Notes: generated by a model from the letters alone, not told the origin. DNA of 64,000 nucleotides from Streptomyces sp. Je 1-369 (GCF_026810505.1 NZ_CP101750.1:5141501-5205500); one strand, 5' to 3'. Numbered from the stretch's first letter, positions 1 through 9,059 are shown. Made by a program: numbers and translations.

Positions 1-1729
1 CCCCCACCAGGAGACCGGGCCAGAAGTCCGTGCTGAAGAGGCGGGGCAGGGCGGCGTCCTCGACGGGGTCGGGAGCGTCGGTGCCGAGCGACGACGTCTC
101 GGGGGTGTCCGTGCGGGGCGCGTCGTCGAGGAACGTCAGGAGGTCGTCGAGGCGTTCGCCCAGCCGGTGGTCGGCGGAACGCTCGTCCGAGTCGTCGTAG
201 CTGATGGCGTCGGGCAGATCGAAGGCGACGAGGTTCGCGTCGATGCGTACGCCGTACGTGACGACGTCGATGTCCCCCGTGAGCGGATCGGCGACGACGT
301 ACACGCCGGACTTGCCGAGGCCGCGGTAGAGCGCGTCGGCGAACACCTCGGGGTTGCCGCCGGACTCGTCCTCGGGCAGCTGGGGCACGAGGGCGACGCG
401 CACGGAGCCGTAGTCGGCGTCCTTCATACGGGAGCGGAGGTCGGCGAGCTGCCGGGGCGTGAGGGGCCGGGGGCTCTCGGGGTCGCTGTAGACGGGGTCA
501 CGGCGCAGCCCGTCCGTGACGCGGTCGACTCGGGATGCCAGGTCGGCGCCGGTGGGCGGCGGCGAGGCACTGGACGTGGTCTGGTCGAAGAGGGCGGTGG
601 CGGTGAGGGCGACGGCTGCGGCGAGGGCGAGGGCGACGGCGGCCTCGACCCAATGGAGCGGGCGGGGGCGGGACGGGGGTCGGGGCGGGGGCGCTTCCCC
701 GTCGCCCTTCCGCAGGGAGACGACGTCGACGGCCGGGGTGCGCCGCCGTCGCCACCATCGGCGTACGTAGGGGGAGATCAGCAGGACGAGCAGCGGTAGG
801 CCGGTGAGCGCGATGCCGGTGAGGAAGGACTGGTTGCGGCGGTCGGTGGGGCCGATGTGCAACTCGTCGGGCTCCTCGCCGCCGCCGCGGTTCGCGCCGT
901 TCGACCCGTACTTCTCGCGGGCGGCCTCGGCCCGCTGCGCGGCCTTCTTCGGACCCAGCGCGATGACGTCGGCGAACCGCTCGAAGCTGAGCAGGGGACC
1001 GGCGTCGGACGGGAGTTCGTGGAGCTGTACCGACCACGCGTCCTCGGCGGGCGCGCGCACGCCGAAGGCGACGGCCTGGGAGACGGAGTACTCGTCGATG
1101 AGCACGTACAGCCCGTCCCGCCCGAGCCGGTCGTGCACGGCACCGAGCAACGCCTTGCTCTCCATGCTGCTCCCGGCCCCCGGCAGCACGAGCACGTAGG
1201 TCCGCACGCCGGTCCGCTCGGTGATGCCCGCGGCGATCGCGGTGTAGTCGGGGGCGGTGGAGCGGGGGACGGCGCGGGGGAGTTGGTCGGTGACGTAGAC
1301 GGGGTCGGAGCGGAGGTGGGCGGCGAGGGTGGCGGCTTGGGTGCGGTCTCGGGGGGAGGGGCTGGGGGAGGAGGGGGTGGGGGCTGCGGCTTGGGTGCGC
1401 TCTTGCGGGGACTGTTTGGGCGCGGCGAGGGCGGCGAGAGCGGTGGTTTGGGTCGGTCCTTGCGGGGACCGCTTGGGCGCGGCGAGGGCGGGGGTGGCGG
1501 TGAGGAGGGGGAGGAGGCCGACGGTGAGGAAGGCGGCGAGGAGGACGGGCAGGAGGACGGGCAGGAGAACGGGCGGGAGAACGGGCGGGAGACCGAGTCG
1601 ACGACGCCGCGGATCGGCCCGAACCCCGTCACCCCGCGCGGCCGCCACCCCGTTGCCGGGGCGAACCCGCCCGGCCCACGTGCGCCCCGCGCCCTCCGCT
1701 TCCTTGGCCACAGCGTCCCCCTCGTTCAT
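1..1729 (-). CDS. membrane protein with duplicated extracytoplasmic domain, cut by left edge
   Basis: This frame is open from an ATG at 1729 to the edge of the window, so the C-terminus is missing. The N-terminal region holds a hydrophobic leader rich in VLLPVLL ending near TPALA, which looks like a signal peptide or anchor. A low-complexity linker follows with repeated APKxSPQxxTQ units. Two related segments then begin DPVYV and DPVYS, each about 100 residues with a GLYVLIDE or GVYVVADP strand. Between them are two likely membrane helices (around FLTGIALTGLPLLVLL and VALALAAAVALT). A GTG at 1711 has the better ribosome site (GAGGGGG) and may be the true start. I do not recognise a characterised family. 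The duplication suggests two extracytoplasmic domains facing the same side. Confidence 0.75.
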   Translation of the reverse strand, partial: MNEGDAVAKEAEGAGRTWAGRVRPGNGVAAARGDGVRADPRRRRLGLPPVLPPVLLPVLLPVLLAAFLTVGLLPLLTATPALAAPKRSPQGPTQTTALAALAAPKQSPQERTQAAAPTPSSPSPSPRDRTQAATLAAHLRSDPVYVTDQLPRAVPRSTAPDYTAIAAGITERTGVRTYVLVLPGAGSSMESKALLGAVHDRLGRDGLYVLIDEYSVSQAVAFGVRAPAEDAWSVQLHELPSDAGPLLSFERFADVIALGPKKAAQRAEAAREKYGSNGANRGGGEEPDELHIGPTDRRNQSFLTGIALTGLPLLVLLISPYVRRWWRRRRTPAVDVVSLRKGDGEAPPPRPPSRPRPLHWVEAAVALALAAAVALTATALFDQTTSSASPPPTGADLASRVDRVTDGLRRDPVYSDPESPRPLTPRQLADLRSRMKDADYGSVRVALVPQLPEDESGGNPEVFADALYRGLGKSGVYVVADPLTGDIDVVTYGVRIDANLVAFDLPDAISYDDSDERSADHRLGERLDDLLTFLDDAPRTDTPETSSLGTDAPDPVEDAALPRLFSTDFWPGLLVG

Positions 1730-1814
1730 GCGCCGCACTTTACTGTCGCGACGAGCGGAGGACCACGGATGCCGGGGCGGCGGGACAGGCCGACGAGATA
1801 CGGGATGCGGGGGC

Positions 1815-2160
1815 GTCCCGCCGGGTCGGGTCGGGTCGGTCTAGGTCGGTCCGGGTCGGGTCGGGTCGGTCCGGGTAGGTCCGGGTCGGTCCGGGTCGGT
1901 CCGGGTCGGGTGGGTCCGGGTCGGGTGGGTCCGGGTCGGTCCGGGTCGGGTCGGTCCGGGTCGGGTGGGTCCGGGTCGGGTCGGGTCGGGTCGGTCCGGG
2001 TAGGTCCGGGTAGGTCCGGGTAGGTCCGGGTCGGGTCGGTCCAGGTCGGTCCGGGGTGTCCCGCCGGGTCGGTCCGGGCCGGGTAGGTCCGGGTAGGTCC
2101 GGGTAGGTCCGGGTCGGTCCAGGTCGGTCCGGGTCGGTCCGGCTCGGCTCGGCTCGGTCC
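1815..2160. repeat. GGTCS-type pentanucleotide repeat spacer
   Basis: About 345 bases between two divergent genes consist almost wholly of five-base units GGTCC, GGTCG and GGTAG, locally arranged as ten-base units GGTCCGGGTA. The plus strand is strongly G-rich. Several frames stay open through it only because the repeat avoids stop codons, giving GRVGPGRSG or DRPGPTRTD peptides that are not credible proteins. A CCCGCCGGGTCGG motif occurs at both the start of the array and near 2060, so internal duplication is likely. The array occupies the promoter region of both flanking genes. Confidence 0.85.
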
Positions 2161-2265
2161 GGGGCGGGGGTGCAGTCCGGTTGCCGCTCCCGTCGAGGTC
2201 CCGCCGCCAATTTCGGTACGCGGATTTCCGGCGCGGCGCCCGCCCGGCATCGGCATGATGGCCCG

Positions 2266-2943
2266 ATGCCCGACGAGATCCCCGCACCCGACACACCCGC
2301 CGTACCTCCCACAACACCCACACCCGCCACACCCCCAAAAGGCCTCACCCCCACCACACCCCTCACCCCCACCACACCCCTCACCCCCACCAAACCCGCC
2401 CTCACCCCCACCAAACCCGCCCTCGCCCCCGGCCCCCGCAGAACCGACCCCCCACACGCCGCCGCCGACGAACGCGGCTCACTCGCCGCCTTCCTCCAGT
2501 ACCAGCGCGAGACCCTCGCGATGAAGTGCGCGGGCCTGACCGCCGAGCAGCTCAAGGAGCGGGCCGTACCGCCCTCGGACATGTCGCTGCTCGGGCTCGT
2601 CCGGCACCTGGCGGAGGTGGAGCGGTCCTGGTTCCGCAACGTGCTGAACGGTGAGGCGGCGAACGCCCACTGGACGGGCCGGGCCCCCGGTGAGCCCGCC
2701 GACTTCGACGTGGCGGACGCGGACCCCGACGAGGCGTTCGAGATCTGGCACGCGGAGTGCGCCCGCTCCCGCGGCATCGTGGAGTCCCTGAACTGCGCGG
2801 GCTCCCTCGACATCACCGTCGACTTCCGCGGAGACACGTACTCACTGCGCTACATCCTCACGCACATGATCGAGGAGTACGCACGCCACAACGGCCACGC
2901 CGACCTGCTCAGGGAGCGAATCGACGGAACCACGGGGGAGTAG
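2266..2943 (+). CDS. DinB-superfamily (DUF664-like) protein
   Basis: The protein has 225 residues. The C-terminal 165 residues match the DinB/DUF664 four-helix metal-binding fold, with SLLGLVRHLAEVERSWF followed near the end by THMIEEYARHNGHADLLRE. The histidines in these two segments are the usual metal ligands. The family includes thiol-dependent transferases (mycothiol or bacillithiol), but the substrate here cannot be told. The first 60 residues are a Pro/Thr low-complexity leader made of TPTTPL and TPTKPAL repeats, which is unusual for the family. The ATG at 2266 was chosen because the frame further upstream runs into the repeat spacer. A start closer to the domain cannot be excluded. 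Confidence 0.8.
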   Translation: MPDEIPAPDTPAVPPTTPTPATPPKGLTPTTPLTPTTPLTPTKPALTPTKPALAPGPRRTDPPHAAADERGSLAAFLQYQRETLAMKCAGLTAEQLKERAVPPSDMSLLGLVRHLAEVERSWFRNVLNGEAANAHWTGRAPGEPADFDVADADPDEAFEIWHAECARSRGIVESLNCAGSLDITVDFRGDTYSLRYILTHMIEEYARHNGHADLLRERIDGTTGE

Positions 2944-3060
2944 CAGGGGGAGAGGGAGGGAGCGGTCGCGGCGCAGGCCCCGGAACTCCGCCCCCGTAGG
3001 CTGGCGGACGAGAGAACAGTCGGACCGGGGGACGACCGGGGGACGGAAAGGGTGCCAGCC

Positions 3061-3702
3061 ATGGCCCGCTACACAGCACCGCAGACCATCGCGCGCGGAG
3101 GCTTCAGCATCAAGGTGCCGGAGACGTGGTGGGAGTTCGACGTGCGCCCCGAGTCGCGCGACGCCGCCATCCGCCAGATGATCAACGACCGCGTCCGGGC
3201 CCGCCCGGAGCTCGCCCCACACCGGGAGACGTTCGAGGCGTTCCTGCGCAAGGCGTCGAAGGACGCGTGGCAGTCCGGCGCGCTGTACTGCGGCTGCATG
3301 GCGGAGAGCTTCGGCGGCGATACGCCGGTGACGGGTTCGGTCACCGTCTCCCTGGTCGGCGCCCGCACTCCGAACGGCGACGTGCTCCCCACCGAACCGG
3401 ACCGCATCGTCGCCCAGCTCGGCGTCCGCGAGGCCAAGCGGGAGGGGGACGCGTGGCGGAAGGTCGAGACGGTCGACATCCCGGGCGTGGGCCTCGCGGC
3501 CCGCACGTACGGCGTCGAGGACATCTCCGTCCCCGGCGACGAGCGCACCATCCGCGTCGTCCTCATGCAGACCTTCATCCCGGTCCCCGGCCAGGAGGGC
3601 AAGGTGGCCCTGGTCTCCGGCAGCAGCCAGCTCCTCGAACTCGCGGACTCCTTCTTCGACATCTTCGACGCGGTGACTTCCACGTTCCGCTTCGCGGAGT
3701 AG
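3061..3702 (+). CDS. conserved-type hypothetical protein
   Basis: The protein has 213 residues and a GGAAAGG ribosome site about nine bases before the ATG at 3061. A GTG at 3052 would add three residues and lacks that spacing. No signal peptide or membrane helix is visible. The sequence starts with a VPETWWEFDVRPESRDAAIRQMI segment, then an alternating strand pattern (VTVSLVGAR, IRVVLMQTFIPV) and ends FDAVTSTFRFAE. I do not recognise the family and assign no function. Codon use is normal for the window, so it is very likely a real gene. It probably has its own transcript, since both neighbours are separated by over 100 bases. Confidence 0.7.
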   Translation: MARYTAPQTIARGGFSIKVPETWWEFDVRPESRDAAIRQMINDRVRARPELAPHRETFEAFLRKASKDAWQSGALYCGCMAESFGGDTPVTGSVTVSLVGARTPNGDVLPTEPDRIVAQLGVREAKREGDAWRKVETVDIPGVGLAARTYGVEDISVPGDERTIRVVLMQTFIPVPGQEGKVALVSGSSQLLELADSFFDIFDAVTSTFRFAE

Positions 3703-3801
3703 GCGCACCGACCACGAGGCCGCCCGGCAGGGCCCGGCCCGGCCCGGCTCGGCCCGAGCGCGGCGGTTCACGTGCGCGCGTCCCGGGCCGGTCCGGTCAC
3801 C

Positions 3802-3817
3802 CCGCCGCTAGCGGCGG
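3802..3817. repeat. perfect 16-bp palindrome over a stop codon
   Basis: CCGCCGCTAGCGGCGG is a perfect palindrome and contains the TAG stop codon of the serine protease gene. It lies in the spacer between two convergent genes. It has no loop or T tract, so it is at best a weak terminator. Confidence 0.5.
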
Positions 3818-4686
3818 TTCATCGCCCGCTTCACCTTCTTGCCCGCCGCCGACTCGTCCAGCGTCTTCCACAGCTTCGACGAGCTGAGCGACGTGTAGAC
3901 ACCGGGGGCGCCCTGCGCACCGCAGCCGTCGCCGTAGGAGACGACGCCGATGAGGATCGGGGCCTCGCGGCCGGGGACCTTGCGGAAGACGGGGCCGCCG
4001 CTGTCGCCCTGGCAGGAGTCCTTCGCCTCGACGCCCGCGCAGAAGTTGACCTTGGCGTCGTACTCCTTGTAGCTCGTCCCGCACTCGGCGTGGGACAGGA
4101 TCGGCACCTTCACCTGACGCAGGCGGTCGGGCGTGTGCGTCAGTTCCGTGTCCGTGTTGCCCCAGCCCGCGACCGTCGCCTTCTGGCCCGGGCGGATCAG
4201 CGCGTCCGTGCCCTGCGTGGGGAGCGCCATGGGCGAGATGCCGCGGACCGGCTTCTCCAGCCGCAGGAAGGCGACGTCGTACGCCTCCTTGCCCTTGAGA
4301 TAGCGGGGGTGCACGACCACGCCGCCCTTGGCGATGTCGCGTAGCTGGCCCTGCCGCGACGACAGGACCGTACGGCCCACCGCCACCTGGAGCGTCTTCG
4401 GCTTGACCGGCTTGCCCGCGTCGTCGACCAGGCAGTGCGCCGCCGTCACGGCCGTGTCGGGCGTGACCAGGCTCGCGCCGCAGAACTGGCGGTCGCGCGC
4501 GCCGCCCGGCCCCTTCTCCAGGACCGCCGTCATGAACGGGTAGGCGTCGTTGGGCACTTCGGTGCCGCCGATGATCGCGTGTGCCGCGGGGGCGGAGGTG
4601 GCGACCATCGCCAGCGCCGCGCCGGTCGCGGCGATACCGGCGGCTATGGAGGACTTGCGCGTGGGGGTCTTCGGAGGGGTTCTCAT
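3808..4686 (-). CDS. secreted trypsin-like serine protease (S1 family)
   Basis: The protein has 292 residues. A Sec-type signal peptide (residues 1-37) ends AAHA, immediately followed by the mature-type N-terminus IIGG. The catalytic triad is visible as His84 in TAAHC, Asp137 in YDVAFL and Ser229 in GDSGGP. Asp223, six residues before the serine, is the S1-pocket aspartate of trypsins, so cleavage after Arg or Lys is expected. Paired cysteines (69/85, 202/216, 225/255) fit S1 disulfides. Streptomyces trypsins are exported and act outside the cell. There is essentially no propeptide between signal peptide and IIGG. The gene is transcribed alone and converges on the preceding plus-strand gene. 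Confidence 0.95.
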   Translation of the reverse strand: MRTPPKTPTRKSSIAAGIAATGAALAMVATSAPAAHAIIGGTEVPNDAYPFMTAVLEKGPGGARDRQFCGASLVTPDTAVTAAHCLVDDAGKPVKPKTLQVAVGRTVLSSRQGQLRDIAKGGVVVHPRYLKGKEAYDVAFLRLEKPVRGISPMALPTQGTDALIRPGQKATVAGWGNTDTELTHTPDRLRQVKVPILSHAECGTSYKEYDAKVNFCAGVEAKDSCQGDSGGPVFRKVPGREAPILIGVVSYGDGCGAQGAPGVYTSLSSSKLWKTLDESAAGKKVKRAMNRR

Positions 4687-4884
4687 GGGGGGTTACGTCT
4701 CTTTCGTGCGTCCGTGTGACGGAAATGACGAATCACTCGGCGCGCGAAAAGTCCGTACCAGAAGGCTGTGTCAAACGTTGCGAACTGCTAGGCAGTGAAC
4801 TGCCCCGCATTTATTAAGTTGTTCAACCATCCCGTACCCATTCCCGCGCGCCGAAAAGAGAGAGGGTGAATGTGTGCGGCGGGT

Positions 4885-5808
4885 TCATTCCTTCTCTTCC
4901 TCGGATTCCTCCGCGTACAACTTCCGCAATTGTGGCGACAGTTCCGGCACCCTCGCGCCCGCCGCCTGCGCCGACGCGAGTGCCCTCACGTACGCCAGTG
5001 CCTCCTCGCGCAACGCCCGCTTCTCGTTGCCCTGTCGGCTGCCCGCCAGCCAGACCACGATCGCCAGCGGGATGAGCGCGCCCGCCAGGTAGCCGACGGG
5101 GGCGTGCTGCGTGTATCCCCACCCGACCCCGATGCCTCCCGCGAACAGCAGGATCCACCCGGCCTCGTCGTGCCAGCCGCCTTCGTCCGCCCTTGCCTCG
5201 TATTGGGATACGGCAGCCGTTTTCACCGGAATCGGGACACTGGTGTCGGCCGGGGCGCTCCCGGTCGGGGCGCCCCCGGTCGGGGTGATCCCCACCTCCC
5301 CGTACGAAGGGATCGGCGCCACCCCCTTCCCCGTCCCACCCTCCGACCGCCCCACCAGCCAGTCCGGCACCTGCGTCACCGGCGCCCCGTACGCCGTCGC
5401 CGCCCCGATCACCTCGCGGTACCCCGCGAGCAGCGGATGCAGCAACTCCCTCTTCCAGCGGCGCCACACGAGTATCCAGAGCCAGGCCGTCAGGGCCAGC
5501 AGAAAGGCCGCCGGGCCGAACCGGAACGTCGGAGGGCGGTCCGCCAGGGCCGGGACCGCGGGGGAGAGGAGTGGCCAGCAGACGCCCGCGACGACCGCCA
5601 GCGCACCCAGCCAGCCGGGCGCACTGTTCCCCGCCCCGCGGATCGCCTTGCGGCGTTCCCGCAGGAGCGTCGCCGTCGCCGCGTCGTCCGTGTAGTCGAA
5701 GCCGTGCCGTGCACCGATGTCCCGCGCGGCCGCCAGAAGTTGCGGATCCGCGGCCAGGGTTGCGTGGGTTGTGGGGAGGAGTGACGGGTGTTCCGTGGGG
5801 GTGCCCAT
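4885..5808 (-). CDS. membrane protein of unknown function
   Basis: The protein has 307 residues. Four hydrophobic segments are visible in two pairs: around LGALAVVAGVCWPLL and FLLALTAWLWILVW in the first half, and AGWILLFAGGIGVGW and LAGALIPLAIVVWLAG in the second. Between the pairs is a soluble stretch of about 90 residues with Gly/Pro/Thr-rich sequence. The C-terminus is charged and ends EESEEEKE. I do not recognise a family. It starts at an ATG about 360 bases from the divergent pilus operon and is separated by about 200 bases from the protease gene downstream, so co-transcription with either is uncertain. Confidence 0.7.
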   Translation of the reverse strand: MGTPTEHPSLLPTTHATLAADPQLLAAARDIGARHGFDYTDDAATATLLRERRKAIRGAGNSAPGWLGALAVVAGVCWPLLSPAVPALADRPPTFRFGPAAFLLALTAWLWILVWRRWKRELLHPLLAGYREVIGAATAYGAPVTQVPDWLVGRSEGGTGKGVAPIPSYGEVGITPTGGAPTGSAPADTSVPIPVKTAAVSQYEARADEGGWHDEAGWILLFAGGIGVGWGYTQHAPVGYLAGALIPLAIVVWLAGSRQGNEKRALREEALAYVRALASAQAAGARVPELSPQLRKLYAEESEEEKE

Positions 5809-6168
5809 GGTGGCGTCGTGTCCCTTCGCGCGTGGAGAACCGGCCCGGTCCTCCGGGGCGTCATCCTTGAGGCTGACGGATCATGGCACAGGCTCCGGCG
5901 CGCGTCACAGAACCCACCCCCAGGCACCCCCAAGCACGTCCGACGACACCGGAACCGAACAGCACGGATCGCGCGTGGATAACGATGACAGCTGTGAGGT
6001 TCGCGATCTTTAACGCGCCTTGAGGGGCTTATGTGCTGCTGATACGGTGCGATGACTTGACACCGGACCTGGGGCTGAATAGCCCGTCCGAGACCGGGTG
6101 AGAGACCCGCGAGTGTCGCAGATGACGATATTTGACCGAATCTTCTTGGGTGTGCGGGGAGCAGTTGC
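5809..6168. other. divergent spacer upstream of the Tad locus
   Basis: This gene-free stretch separates the minus-strand membrane protein from the pilus operon. Apart from promoter-like hexamers for the pilus operon near 6021-6049, and a second pair TTGACA (6058) with a poor TAGCCC 17 bases later, I see no hairpin, repeat or known riboswitch. Confidence 0.5.
6021..6049 (+). promoter_or_regulatory. candidate vegetative promoter of the Tad operon
   Basis: TTGAGG (6021-6026) and TACGGT (6044-6049) are spaced by 17 bases and approximate the Streptomyces vegetative consensus TTGACR / TAGRRT. The start codon follows 120 bases later. This is pattern matching only. Confidence 0.35.
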
Positions 6169-6891
6169 GTGAAGATCCAGGAGCGTACGGGGGCGGGCAA
6201 CAACCGTTCTGCCGCACCGGCCCAGCCGGGAGTCGGTGAGCGCCTTCCCGCGCCGCCTCGCGAGCGCAAACCGGCCCTCGCCGCGCTGGCCGTCCTCCTC
6301 ATCCTCGTCGGTGCCCTCGGCGCCACGGTGCTCGTGCTGCGCGCGGGCGACCGGATCGAGGTCGTGAAGGTGACCAAGCCCATTCAGGCCGGTGAGTCCG
6401 TCGTCGAGAACGAGAACATCACCGGCGTGATGGTCGCCAAGGACGACTCCATCAACTACATCCCGTACGAGCAGCGCGGCGCGCTCAAGAAGCTCAAGGC
6501 CAAGAGCACCATCCCCGGTGGCGTCGTCGCCGTCGGCGAGATGTTCGGTGCCAAGGCCGAACTGCCGGCCGGGAAGGCTTCTGTGGGCCTCTCCCTGAAG
6601 GAGGGCCAATACCCCTCCGACCTCAAGAGCGGCGACACCGTCTCCGTCTTCCCCGTCGTCTCCGGCACCTCCACCGGCAAGGGCTCCAGCGGCGGCAGCG
6701 GCTCCACCAGCGGCACGCCCCTGGTCGCCGACGCCAAGGTGAACAGCATCGCGGCCAAGAGCGACGCCACCGTGAGCACCGGAAACCTCAACATCACCCT
6801 CGTCGTCCCGCAGGAGGAGGTCGCGGCTCTGGCGAGCGCGGCGTCCGAGGGCAAGGCCGTCGTAGCCCGCGTCTCCGACGACGCCAACTAG
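6169..6891 (+). CDS. SAF-domain protein, CpaB-like pilus assembly protein
   Basis: The protein has 240 residues and begins with GTG. A cytoplasmic basic N-terminus (about 33 residues) precedes one membrane helix (ALAALAVLLILVGALGATVLVL). The outside part opens with VVKVTKPIQAGESVVENENITGVMV, a typical SAF domain as in CpaB/RcpC, which helps assemble or gate Flp pili. The lysine and glycine-rich loop GSSGGSGSTSGT near residue 180 looks flexible. It is the first gene of the pilus run and lies 17 bases before the ATPase gene, so it probably shares its transcript. CpaB homologues in Gram-positives lack an outer-membrane partner, and none is seen here. Confidence 0.8.
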   Translation: MKIQERTGAGNNRSAAPAQPGVGERLPAPPRERKPALAALAVLLILVGALGATVLVLRAGDRIEVVKVTKPIQAGESVVENENITGVMVAKDDSINYIPYEQRGALKKLKAKSTIPGGVVAVGEMFGAKAELPAGKASVGLSLKEGQYPSDLKSGDTVSVFPVVSGTSTGKGSSGGSGSTSGTPLVADAKVNSIAAKSDATVSTGNLNITLVVPQEEVAALASAASEGKAVVARVSDDAN

Positions 6892-6908
6892 AGGCGAGTA
6901 CAAGAGAC

Positions 6909-7745
6909 ATGGCGCTCATCGCACTCGCCGCCGACAAGGGTTCGCCCGGCGTCACCACCGCGGCCGTCGCGCTCGCCGCCGTCTGGCCGCGCCGCGTGCT
7001 GGTCGCGGAGACCGACCCGGCCGGCGGCGACCTGGTCTACCGCAGCGCCGCCGCGCACGGCGGACCGCTCAACCCCAACACCGGCATGCTCTCCATCGCG
7101 GCCACCGCACGCCGCGGCCTCGTGCCCGACCAGCTCTGGGACCACACGCAGCCGCTGAGCGGCGGCCTCGAAGTACTCGTCGGCCTCGGCATCGCCGAGC
7201 AGGCCGCCGGTCTCGCCGGGCTCTGGCCCACCCTCGGCCGCGCCTTCTCGCAGCTCGCCGACTCCCCGCACGCGCCCGCCGACGTCATAGCGGACTGCGG
7301 CCGGATCAGCGGCGACAGCCCGGCCGTCGAGCTGTTCCCGCACGCGGCGCTCGTGCTGCTCGTCTCGCGCACCGAGCCCGAGGCCATCGCGCGCGTCCGC
7401 GACCGCGCCGCGGCCCTCGCCACCAAGCTGCACGGCGGCCCGCGCGGCGCCGCGTCCCTGGCGCAGCCCCTCATCGGCGTACTCCTGATCGCCGACCCCT
7501 CGGCCTCCGCGAAGCTCGTCCACCAGGTCAACGACATGCTGATGGCCGCGCAGACCGGCGCACGCGTCGTGGGCACCCTCGCCGAGGACCCCGCGGGCGC
7601 CGACCAGCTGGCCGGACGCCGTCGCGGCAGGCTCGACAAGTCGCTGCTGATCCGCTCCGCGCGCAAGGTGACCGTCGACCTGTACCAGCAGTACGGCGCC
7701 GCCTGGACCAACCCCGTCGCGCAGCAGCCCGGGACGGGCCGATGA
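6909..7745 (+). CDS. TadZ/CpaE-like ParA-family ATPase
   Basis: The protein has 278 residues with a ParA/MinD-like start, MALIALAADKGSPGVTT. The deviant Walker A at residues 8-17 keeps the signature lysine (Lys10) but has Val where the P-loop lysine normally sits, as in atypical TadZ proteins. A LVAETDPAGGDLVYR segment corresponds to the switch region. TadZ proteins place the pilus machine at a cell site. The stop overlaps the start of the CpaF gene by four bases (ATGA), indicating translational coupling. Membership of the Tad operon is clear from its position. ATP binding by the altered P-loop is uncertain. Confidence 0.8.
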   Translation: MALIALAADKGSPGVTTAAVALAAVWPRRVLVAETDPAGGDLVYRSAAAHGGPLNPNTGMLSIAATARRGLVPDQLWDHTQPLSGGLEVLVGLGIAEQAAGLAGLWPTLGRAFSQLADSPHAPADVIADCGRISGDSPAVELFPHAALVLLVSRTEPEAIARVRDRAAALATKLHGGPRGAASLAQPLIGVLLIADPSASAKLVHQVNDMLMAAQTGARVVGTLAEDPAGADQLAGRRRGRLDKSLLIRSARKVTVDLYQQYGAAWTNPVAQQPGTGR

Positions 7746-9052
7746 GCGCACCCGTCGATCACCAGCTCGTCAAGCGGTTCCGGCAGGACGCCGGTGACCG
7801 CATCGCCGAGCAGCGCCGCCTCGACCAGGTCTCCGGCGTCACCCCGATGTCGGGCGAGGACGAGCGGCACTACGCCCGCGCCGTCATCGCGCAGATCCTC
7901 GAGGAGCACGCGCGCACGGAGATCAACGCCGGGCGCACCCCCCTCGACGCGGAGACCGAGGAGCAGTACGCGGCCGCCGTGCACGCCGCGCTCTTCGGCG
8001 TCGGACGGCTCCAGCCGCTGCTCGACGACCCCGAGGTCGAGAACATCGACATCAACGGCTGCGACCAGGTCTTCGTCGGGTACGCCGACGGCCGCGAGGC
8101 CAAGGCCGACCCGGTCGCCGAGACGGATGAAGAGCTCGTCGAGCTCATCCAGGTGCTCGGCGCGTACTCGGGCCTGTCGTCCCGCCCCTTCGACTCCGCG
8201 AACCCGCAGCTCGACCTGCGGCTGCCCGACGGCTCGCGTCTGTCGGCCGTCATGGACGTCACGCGCCGCCCCGCGCTCTCCATCCGCCGCGCCCGCATGG
8301 GCAAGGTCTTCATGTCCGACCTCGTCGGCAACGGCACCATCACGCCGGAGATCGGCCACTTCCTGGCCTGCGCCGTCCGCGCCCGCAAGAACATCATGAT
8401 CGCGGGCGCCACCAACGCCGGCAAGACGACGCTGCTGCGCGCCCTCGCCAACGAGATCCCGCCGCACGAGCGCCTCGTGACCGTCGAACGCGCCCTGGAG
8501 CTCGGCCTCGACCAGTTCGCTGACCTGCACCCCAACGTCGTCGCCTTCGAGGAGCGCCTGCCCAACTCCGAGGGCCAGGGCGAGATCTCGATGGCGGAGC
8601 TGGTCCGCAGGTCCCTGCGCATGAACCCCTCCCGCGTCATCGTCGGTGAGGTGCTCGGCGACGAGATCGTGACCATGCTCAACGCGATGTCGCAGGGCAA
8701 CGACGGCTCGCTCTCCACGATCCACGCCAACAGCTCCAGTGAGGTCTTCAACCGCATCTCGACGTACGCGCTGCAGGCCTCCGAGAGGCTCCCCATCGAG
8801 GCGAGCCAGATGCTCGTCGCGGGAGCCGTCAACTTCGTCGTCTTCATCCAGCGGCGCAACAACTACCAGTCCGGCGGCAAGCTCCAGCGCATGGTGACCT
8901 CCGTCCGCGAGGTCAACGGCGTCGACGGCCGCGTCCTGTCCAGCGAGGTCTTCGCGGAGGCCCCCGACGGACGGATCGTCGCCCACGCGCCGATCGCCTG
9001 CATGGACGAGCTGGCCGCGTACGGCTACCGCCCCGCCGGGCAATGGGGGTGA
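7742..9052 (+). CDS. CpaF/TadA pilus assembly ATPase
   Basis: The protein has 436 residues, normal for the family. The Walker A box GATNAGKTT lies at residues 222-230, the Walker B region RVIVGEVLGDE at about 298-308, and the secretion-ATPase histidine box GSLSTIHANS at about 323-332. An all-alpha N-terminal domain precedes them. It is the hexameric motor that powers Flp pilus assembly from the cytoplasmic face. It couples by ATGA overlap to the TadZ-like gene and is followed after seven bases by tadB. The protein is the best marker that this is a working Tad system. Confidence 0.93.
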   Translation: MSAPVDHQLVKRFRQDAGDRIAEQRRLDQVSGVTPMSGEDERHYARAVIAQILEEHARTEINAGRTPLDAETEEQYAAAVHAALFGVGRLQPLLDDPEVENIDINGCDQVFVGYADGREAKADPVAETDEELVELIQVLGAYSGLSSRPFDSANPQLDLRLPDGSRLSAVMDVTRRPALSIRRARMGKVFMSDLVGNGTITPEIGHFLACAVRARKNIMIAGATNAGKTTLLRALANEIPPHERLVTVERALELGLDQFADLHPNVVAFEERLPNSEGQGEISMAELVRRSLRMNPSRVIVGEVLGDEIVTMLNAMSQGNDGSLSTIHANSSSEVFNRISTYALQASERLPIEASQMLVAGAVNFVVFIQRRNNYQSGGKLQRMVTSVREVNGVDGRVLSSEVFAEAPDGRIVAHAPIACMDELAAYGYRPAGQWG

Positions 9053-9059
9053 GCACGAC

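Noticed and set aside
1815..2160. CRISPR-like array at the left
   Set aside because: Units are only five bases, without unique spacers or a leader, and no cas genes are present.
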